Below, in pieces: positions 37,798 through 47,806 of a DNA stretch of 64,000 nucleotides. This DNA comes from Colwellia sp. (GTDB lineage Bacteria > Pseudomonadota > Gammaproteobacteria > Enterobacterales > Alteromonadaceae). Made by a program: the position numbers and the translations under genes. The stretch is taken from positions 310,001 through 374,000 of the forward strand of contig JABSOZ010000003.1 of the NCBI GenBank assembly GCA_013215295.1, given 5' to 3'. Every line of letters starts with the position of its first letter. The first letter of the stretch is position 1. The notes beneath the pieces are model-generated. The model had not been told where the DNA came from and did not search any database. It was given only the letters and a program-made list of their open reading frames with translations.

Positions 37798-40700
37798 ATG
37801 CTTTTTAATGGTTCTTTTAATACTGACTGTCCAATTCGTCAGAAAATTCGTGAATTTTATCGTATTGATGAAAATATAGCGGTCGATCATATTTTACCTT
37901 TAGCAGAAGTGAATGTGAGTGCCCGAAGTAGGGCTTGGGAAAGAGCGCGCAAAATGGTGCTGCAAATTCGTCAAGACCAAGCGGGTAACGGCGCAATTGA
38001 TGCCTTACTAAAAGAATACTCCCTTTCAAGTGAAGAAGGTGTGGTGTTGATGTGTTTGGCTGAAGCATTACTACGTGTTCCAGACAAACATACGCAAGAC
38101 GCGTTAATTCGTGACAAAATTTCTCAAGGCCAGTGGAGCTCCCATTTAGGCGGCAGTGATTCATTATTCGTTAATGCTTCTTCGTGGGGACTTTTAATCA
38201 CTGGCTCTATGGTCAATTATGCTGATAATCGTCAACAAGATAGCTTTGGCTTATTGAAAAGAACGATAGGGCGTTTAGGCGAGCCTGTTATTCGAAAATC
38301 AATGAACTACGCCATGAAAATTATGGGTAAGCAGTTTGTGATGGGCGAAACGATTGTTGCGGCTACTGAAAGAGCGGCGACTAAAGAGCAACAAGGTTAT
38401 GTCTATTCTTACGACATGTTAGGCGAAGGTGCTCGCACCATGGTGGATGCCGAGCGTTATTTGAAAGCGTATCAAGATGCAATCGTCACCATTGGTAATG
38501 CAGCCGTTGCTTCAGGAAAAAATGACCCACGTAAAGTACCCGGTATTTCCGTGAAGCTTTCTGCCATTCACCCACGTTATGAATTTACGCACAAAGCACG
38601 TGTGATGGCTGAAATAGTGCCAAAACTTAAGGCACTATGTTTACAAGCAAAACACTACAACATTGGCTTAACGGTCGATGCTGAAGAATCAGAGCGCTTA
38701 GATATATCGCTAGATGTGATTGAGGCTGTCTTTAGTGATGATGACTTAGCGGGTTGGAATGGTTTTGGTATTGCACTACAAGCATACCAAAAACGTGCGA
38801 TTTTCGTGGTGGATTGGTTACGTGAATTAACCCTGAAAGTTAATCGAAAAATGATGGTACGTCTTGTTAAAGGTGCCTATTGGGATAGCGAAATTAAAAA
38901 TGCCCAAAAAGATGGTCATCAGCACTTTCCTGTTTTCACCCGTAAGTCTTCTACCGATGTGTCTTATCATGCTTGTGCGAATAAATTATTAGATTACAGA
39001 GATACTATCTATCCCCAATTTGCGACACACAATGCTTACACGGCTGCAACGATTGTTGAGCTGGCTGGCTCAGACAAAGAAGGCTTTGAATTTCAGTGCT
39101 TACATGGCATGGGTGATTCGTTATACGACCAAATTGTGACCAACGAAAAAATTCAATGTCGTATTTACGCACCCGTTGGGCAGCATGAAGACTTACTTGC
39201 TTACTTAGTGCGCCGGTTGTTAGAAAATGGCGCTAATTCGTCTTTTGTTAATGCCATTGTCGATGAATCTCAACCAGTGGAATCTTTACTTGAAGACCCT
39301 GTTGAAAAAACGCAACGTTTAAAAGATAAATACAACAAACAAATACTCAAACCCATTGCGCTGTACTACAGCGAAAGTGGTACAGACCGTGACAACTCTA
39401 AAGGTGTTGATTTAACGGATGTGAATGTAATTACGCCGTTAAAAGCATCGCTAGAGAACTGGTTTGAAAGCAACTTGTTTAATGTAAGTGACATTCCAGA
39501 AGGTGCTAGCGCTGTTAAGAACCCTGCGAACCGTAGCGAAATTATTGGCTTTCACCAGCATTACGATAAAGAAAAAATGCTGTCGATGATAGATACGGCG
39601 GAAACGGCTTTTGCTTCATGGTCAAAAACACCGGTAATCGAGCGTGCCGATTTATTATGTCGTATTGCTGACATTCTTGAGCGTCATACCGACGAGCTTA
39701 TTGCTCTGTGTATGAAAGAAGCCGGTAAAATTGCGCAAGATGGTATTGATGAAGTACGAGAAGCAGTTGATTTCTGTCGTTATTATGCACAGCGCGCTAT
39801 TGAATTAGAAGAAGATGAACGCCTTGAAGCTCGTGGTGTGGTGTTATGTATAAGCCCTTGGAACTTTCCACTGGCAATATTTTTAGGGCAAGTGGCTGCA
39901 GCCATTGCAACGGGTAATACCGTTTTAGCAAAACCTGCTGAGCAAACCAGTTTAATTGCTTTAAGAACGATTGAGTTAATGAAATCTGTGGGTTTACCTG
40001 ACGGTGTTGTTCAAGCGGTGATTGCTCGAGGTAGTCAAGTTGGGCGCGTAATTATACCTGACCACCGTATCCAAACGGTGATGTTTACCGGCTCTACTGA
40101 AACGGGCACGGTAATATCTCAAACCTTGGCAGACCGTGGTGGCGACCAAGTGCCACTTATTGCGGAAACTGGCGGCCAAAATTGCATGATAGTTGACTCT
40201 ACTGCTTTACCTGAGCAAGTCGTTGACGACGTTATCTCTTCAGGGTTTCAATCTGCAGGACAACGCTGTTCAGCATTACGCGTATTATTTTTGCAAGAAG
40301 ACATTGCTGATAATGTTATTACTATGCTCAAAGGGGCATTAGCAGAATTACATGTCGGTAACCCAGCGTTTTTAAGTACTGACGTCGGCCCGGTAATTGA
40401 CCAAAAAGCACTCGACGCACTAAATGCTCATAGTGAGTACATGAAAACTAACGGTGAACTGTTGTATCAATGTAAGATTTCTGATGAAGTATCGGACAAT
40501 GAGCACTTTTTCTTTGCACCTCGACTTTATGAAATTAGTGATATTAGCGTCTTAAAACAAGAAGTCTTTGGTCCTTGTGTTCACATTGTCCGCTTTAAAG
40601 GCACTGAAATAGAAAAGGTCATTGATAATATCAACGGCACAGGTTTTGGTTTAACTATGGGTATTCATACCCGTATTGAGCACAGAGCCTTTGATTTAGC

Positions 40701-41622
40701 CAAACTATCTCGTGCAGGTAATGTTTATATCAACCGCAATATGATTGGCGCGATTGTCGGCGTACAACCTTTTGGTGGTCGCGGCCTTTCTGGCACTGGC
40801 CCTAAAGCAGGTGGTCCAAACTACTTAACACGACTGGTGAAAGAAAAAGCGACGCCTGATGCCGAGCAATTTAATTTGCAACCATCACATCTTGAAGCCT
40901 TAGTCAGTGATAAAAAGTCACAAACTGACGCGATAATTGTGATGGATAATGCCAATAAAGCAGAAAAAAGCTGGCGCTTAACGGATCTCAATACACGTAT
41001 TTCATGTGTGCGTCAGTTGCTCGCAAAGATTGCCCATGTTGATATTGTAGAAGATTTAGCGGACGATTTGAGTCTGACATTAACGGCGGCTCGCTCGCAA
41101 CTAATTGATATTGAAAAACGTTTGAAAAAGCCAAAAATATTACCAGGACCAACAGGTGAGTCTAATGTGCTTTACTTGGAAAATCGTGGCAATATTATCT
41201 GTTTTGTGGATAAAAACTCGACCTTTCACTTTTGGGTGCTTTCCATTGTAACGGCATTGGCAACGGGCAATACGGTTATTACGGTTGTGTCTGATTTGTT
41301 TTATGACGAAGCTATGGCCTTTAGGGATAAGTTTATTGCGACAGGGGAAGATAAAAATGTTTTCCAAGTGGCGAGATTACGTCACTTATCAACATTGTTG
41401 GCACATCCTGCGTTATCAGGTGTTGTTGTTGATAGTCATTGTGATCGTAAGCATTACATCAGTGAGGAGTTAGCCCAGCGTAAAGGTGCGATACTACCGG
41501 TGATCAGCTCTGAATATATGGACAACTTAATTCAGCGCTTACTCACGGAAAAAACAATCAGTATTGATACCACTGCATCGGGCGGTAACACGTCGCTGAT
41601 GACCTTAGTGGAAGAAGACTAA
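37798..41622 (+). CDS. putA: Bifunctional proline dehydrogenase / P5C dehydrogenase without DNA-binding domain
   Basis: 1274 residues. Oxidises proline to glutamate in two steps, passing electrons to quinone (PRODH, FAD) and NAD (P5CDH). The protein begins directly at the helical arm before the PRODH barrel (RQKIREFYRIDENIAVDHILPLAE), so the ribbon-helix-helix repressor domain of E. coli PutA is missing. PRODH barrel motifs: KIMGKQFVMGETI, VRLVKGAYWDSEIK, ATHNAYTAATI. The P5CDH part shows PWNFPLAIFLGQ, GSTETG (NAD), LIAETGGQN and catalytic Cys824 in GQRCSALR. The C-terminal domain after about 1080 resembles the extra domain of long type B PutA proteins. Start ATG 37798 with AGGGCAAGC upstream. 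Confidence 0.95.
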   Translation: MLFNGSFNTDCPIRQKIREFYRIDENIAVDHILPLAEVNVSARSRAWERARKMVLQIRQDQAGNGAIDALLKEYSLSSEEGVVLMCLAEALLRVPDKHTQDALIRDKISQGQWSSHLGGSDSLFVNASSWGLLITGSMVNYADNRQQDSFGLLKRTIGRLGEPVIRKSMNYAMKIMGKQFVMGETIVAATERAATKEQQGYVYSYDMLGEGARTMVDAERYLKAYQDAIVTIGNAAVASGKNDPRKVPGISVKLSAIHPRYEFTHKARVMAEIVPKLKALCLQAKHYNIGLTVDAEESERLDISLDVIEAVFSDDDLAGWNGFGIALQAYQKRAIFVVDWLRELTLKVNRKMMVRLVKGAYWDSEIKNAQKDGHQHFPVFTRKSSTDVSYHACANKLLDYRDTIYPQFATHNAYTAATIVELAGSDKEGFEFQCLHGMGDSLYDQIVTNEKIQCRIYAPVGQHEDLLAYLVRRLLENGANSSFVNAIVDESQPVESLLEDPVEKTQRLKDKYNKQILKPIALYYSESGTDRDNSKGVDLTDVNVITPLKASLENWFESNLFNVSDIPEGASAVKNPANRSEIIGFHQHYDKEKMLSMIDTAETAFASWSKTPVIERADLLCRIADILERHTDELIALCMKEAGKIAQDGIDEVREAVDFCRYYAQRAIELEEDERLEARGVVLCISPWNFPLAIFLGQVAAAIATGNTVLAKPAEQTSLIALRTIELMKSVGLPDGVVQAVIARGSQVGRVIIPDHRIQTVMFTGSTETGTVISQTLADRGGDQVPLIAETGGQNCMIVDSTALPEQVVDDVISSGFQSAGQRCSALRVLFLQEDIADNVITMLKGALAELHVGNPAFLSTDVGPVIDQKALDALNAHSEYMKTNGELLYQCKISDEVSDNEHFFFAPRLYEISDISVLKQEVFGPCVHIVRFKGTEIEKVIDNINGTGFGLTMGIHTRIEHRAFDLAKLSRAGNVYINRNMIGAIVGVQPFGGRGLSGTGPKAGGPNYLTRLVKEKATPDAEQFNLQPSHLEALVSDKKSQTDAIIVMDNANKAEKSWRLTDLNTRISCVRQLLAKIAHVDIVEDLADDLSLTLTAARSQLIDIEKRLKKPKILPGPTGESNVLYLENRGNIICFVDKNSTFHFWVLSIVTALATGNTVITVVSDLFYDEAMAFRDKFIATGEDKNVFQVARLRHLSTLLAHPALSGVVVDSHCDRKHYISEELAQRKGAILPVISSEYMDNLIQRLLTEKTISIDTTASGGNTSLMTLVEED

Positions 41623-41654
41623 CGGCGCGTTGAACGTTTATTTTTGAGTATTAG

Positions 41655-41687
41655 AAAGCCGAGCATCCTATGGTGTTCGGCTTTTTT
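41655..41687 (+). terminator. Intrinsic terminator of putA
   Basis: AAAGCCGA (41655-41662), loop region GCATCCTATGGTGT, TCGGCTTTTTT. It lies 32 bases after the putA stop. Confidence 0.88.
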
Positions 41688-41774
41688 ATGTTCAGGTGTA
41701 TTTTTGTTTGCTCATTTAATTAATAGTACCTATATTTAATAGACTGTTCATGACGTTGTTAAATAGTAGGATGC

Positions 41775-43706
41775 TTGTTTATATTGACTTTTTTCAAAAC
41801 CAAACCCATTCCCCTCATTTTATCTCCCTGCCTTAGCTTTTCTTTTAAGGCTGTATGTTTTTTGTTGTATGTAATTTTTTTTCAAGTCAGTTTTGCTTCA
41901 GCCGACACTCCTGCCGTTGATGCTCAATCTCTATTTGATCAGGGGGCGGTAAGCTTGTCTGGTGATTGGAATTTAAAGTGGGGGGATTGGGTAGCCTTTG
42001 AGGATATTCATAACGATAAGGCAGATATGCAGGTTGTGCGTTTGCCAAATTTTCTTAGTGATATTATTGATAACAGTAATCCAACTCAGCCAACTTCAAT
42101 TTATGGGCACGGTACTTATGCCATTAAAATAAAGAATCTAGACCGCGTATTTACCAACCCTTCGATTTCAATGCGTTCTGTAACTGATGCATGGCAGGCT
42201 TGGTGGATAGATGAGTTAGGTAACATTTCCTTTTTAGGCGAGTCAGGCAAAATATCTAAGACACGCCAAAAACAACAAGTACGCTATAAACCTGAAATCA
42301 TTCAACTGCCCTTGAATAGCCAACATGGGACGCTAGTTATTTATATTTCAGTGCATGTTTATGACCGTTCAGGGGTGTACGGTGAGATGAAAATTGTTGA
42401 ACATTCCGTTGGGACTAAATCTATACTCGCGGATCTTGCTCTTCGTGTTGCCATTATGGGTGTTGGTATCATGGTTGTTTTACAAAATTTGATATTTTTT
42501 ATTCAACGTCCTAAAGAAAAAACATTATTGCTGTTATCCATGTTTGCATTTATCGTTTTATTTAGAACAATATTATCGAGTGATTATTTTTATTATTTTA
42601 TCAATACACCGCTTTATTTTGAGTGGATAACTAAGCTTGAATACATCTTTATAATTTGGCCAGGGGTTGCAGGTTTGCACTTCTTTGCAGCAATCTTACC
42701 TACAAAAAATTCAGCTAAAGTCGTTAAGTTTTCCTATCTCATACTTTTTATTACGATAGTTATAACTATGGTGATTCCAGTTTATCAAATAGTAACAGAG
42801 GTACTGTTTTATCAAGCGACATTGGTAATTTTAGCAATATATGTTATTCGCCTTTTAGTCTTAGGTGTTATAACAAAAATTGATAATGCACTACTTCTGT
42901 TAGTGAGTATAACGCCATTATTTTTAGCGATAATTAATGACATAGTGGCAACGCAGTTGAGTTACTACAATGTATTTATTGCAGAGTATGCATTATTTCT
43001 TTTTATATTCATTCAAACCCAAATGCAGGCTTCACGTTTTGTTACGGCTTTAGATACTGCTGAACACCTTACTGAGAACTTACAAAGAGAAGTTGCGGCT
43101 AAAACCAATGAGTTATCGGATAGGAACATTCAACTTCAAGAGAAAGCCAATTATCTGGAGATTCAACACGATGAAATAAAATTACAGTCGGGCACCGATC
43201 ATTTGACGGGACTTTATAATAGAAAAACTTTAGATAGTTATAGCACGACTGCGTTTGAAATGGCCTTAAAGAATAACCAGCATTTATCACTTCTGATGAT
43301 TGATCTTGATAACTTCAAAAGGATCAATGACCAATATGGTCATTTAGTTGGCGATGAATGTCTCAAAGCTACCGCCAAATTTTTGTTAGATATTCCGTTA
43401 CGTAAAGATGATTTAATTGCTCGGTACGGTGGTGAAGAAATGGTAATTGTACTGATCGATAGCCCGATAAAAAGAGCTAAAAAAATTGGACAAGACATTT
43501 GTGACGGCTTGGTGGAAAATATCGTAAAAGGTGACGACTACGAAATTACGCTAACTGCGAGTATAGGTATAGCAGAACGCTGTTATCATGGAGCGAATAG
43601 TCTGCAGGCATTACTTCAACTCGCCGATACTGCATTATATAAAGCGAAATCTAACGGCAAAAATCGTGTCGAGGTAGCCACTATAATAAGTGATGCAGGA
43701 GAATAA
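41775..43706 (+). CDS. Diguanylate cyclase with 7TM-DISM sensor
   Basis: 643 residues, from a TTG at 41775 with TAGG 5 bases upstream; no in-frame ATG precedes the signal sequence. Signal peptide to about residue 43 (FFQVSFASA), a 7TMR-DISM extracellular beta-sandwich domain (about 50-210: SLSGDWNLKWGDW, GHGTYAIKI), then seven membrane segments about 220-420. A coiled coil leads to a GGDEF domain (about 475-635) with the active motif RYGGEEMVIVL and GTDHLTGLYNRKTLDSY at its start. Makes cyclic di-GMP from two GTP; both the GGEEM loop and metal Asp in LMIDLDNFKRIND are intact. The ligand of the DISM domain is unknown (carbohydrates in some relatives). Confidence 0.9.
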   Translation: MFILTFFKTKPIPLILSPCLSFSFKAVCFLLYVIFFQVSFASADTPAVDAQSLFDQGAVSLSGDWNLKWGDWVAFEDIHNDKADMQVVRLPNFLSDIIDNSNPTQPTSIYGHGTYAIKIKNLDRVFTNPSISMRSVTDAWQAWWIDELGNISFLGESGKISKTRQKQQVRYKPEIIQLPLNSQHGTLVIYISVHVYDRSGVYGEMKIVEHSVGTKSILADLALRVAIMGVGIMVVLQNLIFFIQRPKEKTLLLLSMFAFIVLFRTILSSDYFYYFINTPLYFEWITKLEYIFIIWPGVAGLHFFAAILPTKNSAKVVKFSYLILFITIVITMVIPVYQIVTEVLFYQATLVILAIYVIRLLVLGVITKIDNALLLLVSITPLFLAIINDIVATQLSYYNVFIAEYALFLFIFIQTQMQASRFVTALDTAEHLTENLQREVAAKTNELSDRNIQLQEKANYLEIQHDEIKLQSGTDHLTGLYNRKTLDSYSTTAFEMALKNNQHLSLLMIDLDNFKRINDQYGHLVGDECLKATAKFLLDIPLRKDDLIARYGGEEMVIVLIDSPIKRAKKIGQDICDGLVENIVKGDDYEITLTASIGIAERCYHGANSLQALLQLADTALYKAKSNGKNRVEVATIISDAGE

Positions 43707-43733
43707 ATTTATAGTTACAGCAGCTGTCTATTT

Positions 43734-44432
43734 TTATTCACCATTAAATATTTGGTCTAACTTTAACCCGGTTAGTTTAGTTAAACTTTTTACCACATAA
43801 AACATAATTGTAATGAGCATTATCAGTGAAGGTATGGCAATTACCGGGTAACTTAACAACGTCATTTCACCTAGCTGTTCATTAAATTCTGTGGTCCCCG
43901 CAGGGCTCACGACAATCCATTTTGCTAATAGATAATTCATTACCGCAGAAAAAACGAAGGTGGTTGATAAAAGGTGATTTGCCCACTGAATCTTTGATTT
44001 AAATTCATCTGTTTTATTGTTATTAGACAGGGTTTGATAGATTAAATCCAAATTGAATAAGATAGGATTCAACATTATTTTGGCAATTAATGGTTTCCCC
44101 CAAAAGCCAGAGATTAGCACAACTAAGCCAATCGCGGAGGGAATAGCAGCTTCTTTGATTGCCAACCATTCTACATCCAATTCAAATAAACCAATACCAC
44201 CCGTTAATAAGGTACTTATAAATCCGAGTAATGAAATGAAATTCATCGACTTGTTTTTAATAAAATCATACAAGCCAAAACACAGTGGAAATAATAACGC
44301 GATAATTAATGCATTCACTGAGCCTAAATATTCATCCCCCGATAATTTCATTAAAATAACAGAGGGAATAACAATATTAAAAATAAGTTCTAAAAATGTA
44401 TTAGGGCGTTTAGCCGGTGTTTGAGTTGACAT
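43734..44432 (-). CDS. VC0807-like integral membrane protein
   Basis: 232 residues with about six hydrophobic segments (14-31, 37-54, 63-80, 93-110, 155-172, 195-215). N-terminal part FLELIFNIVIPSVILMKLSG followed by LIIALLFPLCFGLYDFIKNKSMNFISLLGFISTLLTGGIGL resembles the VC0807 family of unknown function, which is distantly like septation or intermembrane proteins. The family call is from memory and only moderately secure. Convergent with the GGDEF gene; 237 bases downstream of nirD, with a hairpin between. Confidence 0.65.
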   Translation of the reverse strand: MSTQTPAKRPNTFLELIFNIVIPSVILMKLSGDEYLGSVNALIIALLFPLCFGLYDFIKNKSMNFISLLGFISTLLTGGIGLFELDVEWLAIKEAAIPSAIGLVVLISGFWGKPLIAKIMLNPILFNLDLIYQTLSNNNKTDEFKSKIQWANHLLSTTFVFSAVMNYLLAKWIVVSPAGTTEFNEQLGEMTLLSYPVIAIPSLIMLITIMFYVVKSLTKLTGLKLDQIFNGE

Positions 44433-44614
44433 TTTACTTCATATTTAGGAAAAACTGACAAACGTCAGTCTATTTAAGTCTGCCTACATGTTATCGAATA
44501 AAAGATAAAAAGTCATATTAAAATCTTGAAGTAATGTCGATCATTAACTTATTATCGATCTCGCTCAACACTTTGCACTTATTCCTCAAGTAAATTATAT
44601 TTGTTCAAATTTAT

Positions 44615-44640
44615 CTCCAACTTAATTAGCTAAGTTGGAG
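44615..44640 (-). terminator. Hairpin downstream of nirD, possible terminator
   Basis: Perfect 10-bp stem CTCCAACTTA, loop ATTAGC, TAAGTTGGAG, 28 bases past the nirD stop. Only a broken T-rich tail (GATAAATTT) follows on the minus strand, so it may stabilise the 3' end rather than terminate strongly. Confidence 0.5.
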
Positions 44641-44668
44641 GATCTCAATAAAATATCCAGTGTTCTGT

Positions 44669-45004
44669 CTAACCGAATATTTCTAATTGTCCGTCGATAA
44701 CACGTGTTTCATAAGTTTTAATGGCAAAGGTGTCATCATCTAAACATGCACCAGAATTTAAAACAAAACGTTGTTTTAACAAGGGTGAAGCAACGTAAAT
44801 GTCACCTTTAGTTTCGCCAATTAAACCGCGATATAACACATTAGCTTTGCCAAAGGGGTCAAAGTTAGAAACGGCATAAACGGTATCGTTGCCTACTTGA
44901 AATAGGGCAACTTGTTCTTGATTTGCTAATAAGGCACAAACACCTGAATTTTTAATTAAAGCACTTGTTGGGCAGATGGTTTGCCATGTATTTTCTGTTG
45001 TCAT
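44669..45004 (-). CDS. nirD: Nitrite reductase (NADH) small subunit
   Basis: 111 residues. Rieske-like small subunit of assimilatory NADH nitrite reductase. Pattern WQTICPTSALIKNSGVCALLANQEQVALFQ, YAVSNFDPFGKANVLYRGLIG, VASPLLKQRFVLNSGACLDD follows the NirD family. The Rieske cluster ligands (CxH, CxxH) are absent, as in other NirD proteins of this type. It starts 23 bp behind nirB and is the last gene of the nitrate operon. Confidence 0.95.
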   Translation of the reverse strand: MTTENTWQTICPTSALIKNSGVCALLANQEQVALFQVGNDTVYAVSNFDPFGKANVLYRGLIGETKGDIYVASPLLKQRFVLNSGACLDDDTFAIKTYETRVIDGQLEIFG

Positions 45005-45027
45005 TTTACTTTCCTTCCTTATTCCTG

Positions 45028-47571
45028 TTATGCCGGTGTTACGTCAACCGCTTGAATTTGAACACCGTATTTTTTTTCTTCACCTTTTGCTGGACGAATT
45101 TGATCACGTTCAGTAACGAATTCGATGTTGCCATCGACGGTGTCAGAGTTAACAAACTGACGGAAACGCTTTAATTGCTCAGTACTTTCAATGGTTGTTT
45201 TCCATTCACACTGATAAGTATCAATCACGTTCTCCATTTGTTTTTCTAGCTCAGCATTGATACCTAAGTGATCATGCTTAACAATTTTTTCCATGTAGGC
45301 TAAGCCGCCTTCGAGATTTTCTAACCAAACAGACGTTCGCGTTAAACGATCTGCCGTACGTACGTAGAACATTAAATAACGATCAATGTATTTGATCAGG
45401 GTTTCATCATCTAAATCAGTCGCGAATAAATCACCATGGCGAGGTTTCATTCCGCCATTACCACTTACGTATAAGTTCCACCCATTTTCGGTGGCGATAA
45501 CACCAATATCTTTACTTTGTGCTTCTGCACATTCACGAGTACAACCAGAAACCGCAAACTTAATTTTGTGTGGTGAACGTAATCCTTTGTAGCGATTTTC
45601 TAAAAATATAGCCATTGCCATACTGTCTTGTTGGCCATATCTACACCAAGTGCTACCCACACAAGATTTAACCGTACGTAACGATTTACCGTATGCGTGA
45701 CCTGTTTCCATACCTGCATCAATTAAGCGTTTCCAAATTGCCGGTAATTGGTCAACACGTGCGCCAAATAAATCGATACGTTGGCCGCCAGTGATTTTGG
45801 TATAAAGGTTATATTCTTTAGCGACTTCACCAATAACAATTAATTTATCAGGTGTGATTTCGCCGCCTGGCATACGTGGAACGACTGAATAAGTGCCATC
45901 TTTTTGCATGTTACCTAGGAATACATCGTTAGTGTCTTGAAGTGAAAGATGGTCTGATTTTAATATGTAATCGTTCCAAACCGACGCAAGAATAGAGCCC
46001 ACTGCAGGTTTACAAATTTCACAGCCTAAACCTGAACCATGTTTTTCTACTAATACGTCAAAGGTTTTAATTTGTTCTGCTTTAACAATGTGAAATAATT
46101 CAACACGGCTATAAGTGAAATGCTCACAAAGGTCAGTACTAATTTCAACACCACGCTTTTCTAGTTCGTGGTCGGTTACTTTTTTCAATAAGGCGGCACA
46201 ACCACCACAACCGCTACCGGCTTTCGTTGAAGACTTAACTTCACCAACATCAACCGCGCCGCAATCAATTGCAGCAATAATGTCACCCTTGGTTACATTC
46301 AAACATGAACAAATAGTGGCAGTATCGGGTAAAGCGTCAACACCTAATGTTGGTTTTTCGCCTGCGCTGGGTAAAATTAATCCGTCAGGGTTATCAGGTA
46401 ATTCAATGCCATTTAATGCGTATTGCAATAATGAATCGTATTCGCTGGTATCACCCACTAAAACAGCGCCTAATAATTCTTTACCGTCTGCACTTACCAC
46501 TATTTTTTTATATATTTGGTCAGGTTGATTTGAATAAACGTAGCTTTTACAGCCTTCAGTACGTGCATGTGCATCACCGATTGAACCAACGTCCATGCCC
46601 ATTAACTTCAACTTAGTGCTCATATCAGCACCAGTGAATTGCTGCTCACCGCCAAGAATGTTATCAGCAGTCACCTTAGCCATGGTGTAACCCGGAGCCA
46701 CTAAACCGAAGATGAAATTATTCCATAAAGCACATTCGCCAATGGCGTAAATGTTTTCATCAGAGGTTTTACAGTTGTTATCAACAACAATACCGCCACG
46801 TTCACCAACCGCTAAATCAAATTCACGTGCTAGATTATCGTATGGTCGAATGCCTGCGGAAAATAAAATAACGTCAGTTTCTAGATGTGATCCATCCGCA
46901 AAATTCATGCGGTGAACACATTCTTCGCCGTCGACAATTTCATTGGTGGCTTTTTGCGTATGCACTTGCACGCCAATACCTTCGATCATCGAACGAAGTA
47001 AAGCGCCGCCGTCTTTGTCTAATTGAACGCCCATCAATTGTGGGGCAAATTCTACCACGTGTGTTTGTAAGCCTAACTCTTTAAGTGCGTTAGCTGCTTC
47101 TAGTCCTAATAAACCACCACCAACAACAACACCTACTTTACCTGCTTTAGCTGATGCTTGAATGTCTTCTAAATCTTGAATAGTACGGTAAACCAAACAA
47201 TGGTCACGCTCTTTACCTGGAATAGGTGGAACAAATGGGTATGAGCCCGTTGCCATTACTAATTTGTCGTAAGCGTAAGTATTGCCAGCTTCAGTGGTAA
47301 CTATTTTTGCCGCTTTATCAATGTGAGTTACTTTTGCATTAGTGAAAAACTTAACACCAATTTCGTTGTAGTATGCTGGTGTAGTCATTGCTAAGTCATC
47401 AGCAGTTTTTCCTGAAAAATACTCTGATAAGTGAACACGGTCATAAGCTAAACGATCTTCAGCTGATAATACGGTAATTTCATAGCCTTCATGTTTCGCC
47501 ATTTCATCAACAAAGTGATGGCCAACCATGCCATTGCCAACGACGACGATTTTTTTAGGTTGTGTGCTCAT
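45028..47571 (-). CDS. nirB: Nitrite reductase (NADH) large subunit
   Basis: 847 residues from the ATG at 47571, which has AGGA nine bases upstream; the frame could also start at a TTG three codons earlier. Reduces nitrite to ammonium with NADH in the cytoplasm. FAD/NADH oxidoreductase domain (KKIVVVGNGMVGHHFVDEM, GVVVGGGLLGLEAANAL, NIYAIGECALWN), BFD-like 2Fe-2S region (CSCLNVTKGDIIAAID, AGSGCGGC) and the C-terminal sulfite/nitrite reductase domain. The siroheme-4Fe4S site is visible as TVKSCVGSTWCRYGQQD and FAVSGCTRECAEAQSKD. Operon: transporter, kinase-phosphatase, nirB, nirD. Confidence 0.97.
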   Translation of the reverse strand: MSTQPKKIVVVGNGMVGHHFVDEMAKHEGYEITVLSAEDRLAYDRVHLSEYFSGKTADDLAMTTPAYYNEIGVKFFTNAKVTHIDKAAKIVTTEAGNTYAYDKLVMATGSYPFVPPIPGKERDHCLVYRTIQDLEDIQASAKAGKVGVVVGGGLLGLEAANALKELGLQTHVVEFAPQLMGVQLDKDGGALLRSMIEGIGVQVHTQKATNEIVDGEECVHRMNFADGSHLETDVILFSAGIRPYDNLAREFDLAVGERGGIVVDNNCKTSDENIYAIGECALWNNFIFGLVAPGYTMAKVTADNILGGEQQFTGADMSTKLKLMGMDVGSIGDAHARTEGCKSYVYSNQPDQIYKKIVVSADGKELLGAVLVGDTSEYDSLLQYALNGIELPDNPDGLILPSAGEKPTLGVDALPDTATICSCLNVTKGDIIAAIDCGAVDVGEVKSSTKAGSGCGGCAALLKKVTDHELEKRGVEISTDLCEHFTYSRVELFHIVKAEQIKTFDVLVEKHGSGLGCEICKPAVGSILASVWNDYILKSDHLSLQDTNDVFLGNMQKDGTYSVVPRMPGGEITPDKLIVIGEVAKEYNLYTKITGGQRIDLFGARVDQLPAIWKRLIDAGMETGHAYGKSLRTVKSCVGSTWCRYGQQDSMAMAIFLENRYKGLRSPHKIKFAVSGCTRECAEAQSKDIGVIATENGWNLYVSGNGGMKPRHGDLFATDLDDETLIKYIDRYLMFYVRTADRLTRTSVWLENLEGGLAYMEKIVKHDHLGINAELEKQMENVIDTYQCEWKTTIESTEQLKRFRQFVNSDTVDGNIEFVTERDQIRPAKGEEKKYGVQIQAVDVTPA

Positions 47572-47729
47572 TTTTTGCAATCCTACTTTTTAAATTACCG
47601 CTGAATTAGCGGAACTAGGTAATAGTTTGTTATTAGCAAAAAACGAACCAATTACTTTTGGTAGTAAATTCAAATAGATAGACTTGGTAGTGTAGGTCAA
47701 ATTAGCAGGTTTGCACTACGGTGAAGAAG

Positions 47730-47806
47730 TTAACGCACCACAGGTGTGCGTCATAATGATGAAAAGTAAGTTGATGACCACGAGAAGTTAGCGTGTCACA
47801 CGCTAA
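47730..47806 (-). promoter_or_regulatory. Two hairpins between the kinase gene and nirB
   Basis: TTAGCGTG-T(C)A-CACGCTAA (47788-47806, covers the kinase stop) and ACGCAC-(7 bases)-GTGCGT (about 47733-47751). Both lie in the 231-base gap before nirB, followed by an AT-rich stretch with no T-run. They could mark mRNA processing that separates kinase and nirBD levels, or a nitrate-controlled antitermination leader. Neither is proven. Confidence 0.45.

Noticed and set aside
45386-47084. Several plus-strand ORFs inside nirB
   Set aside because: They are antisense shadows of a conserved coding sequence.
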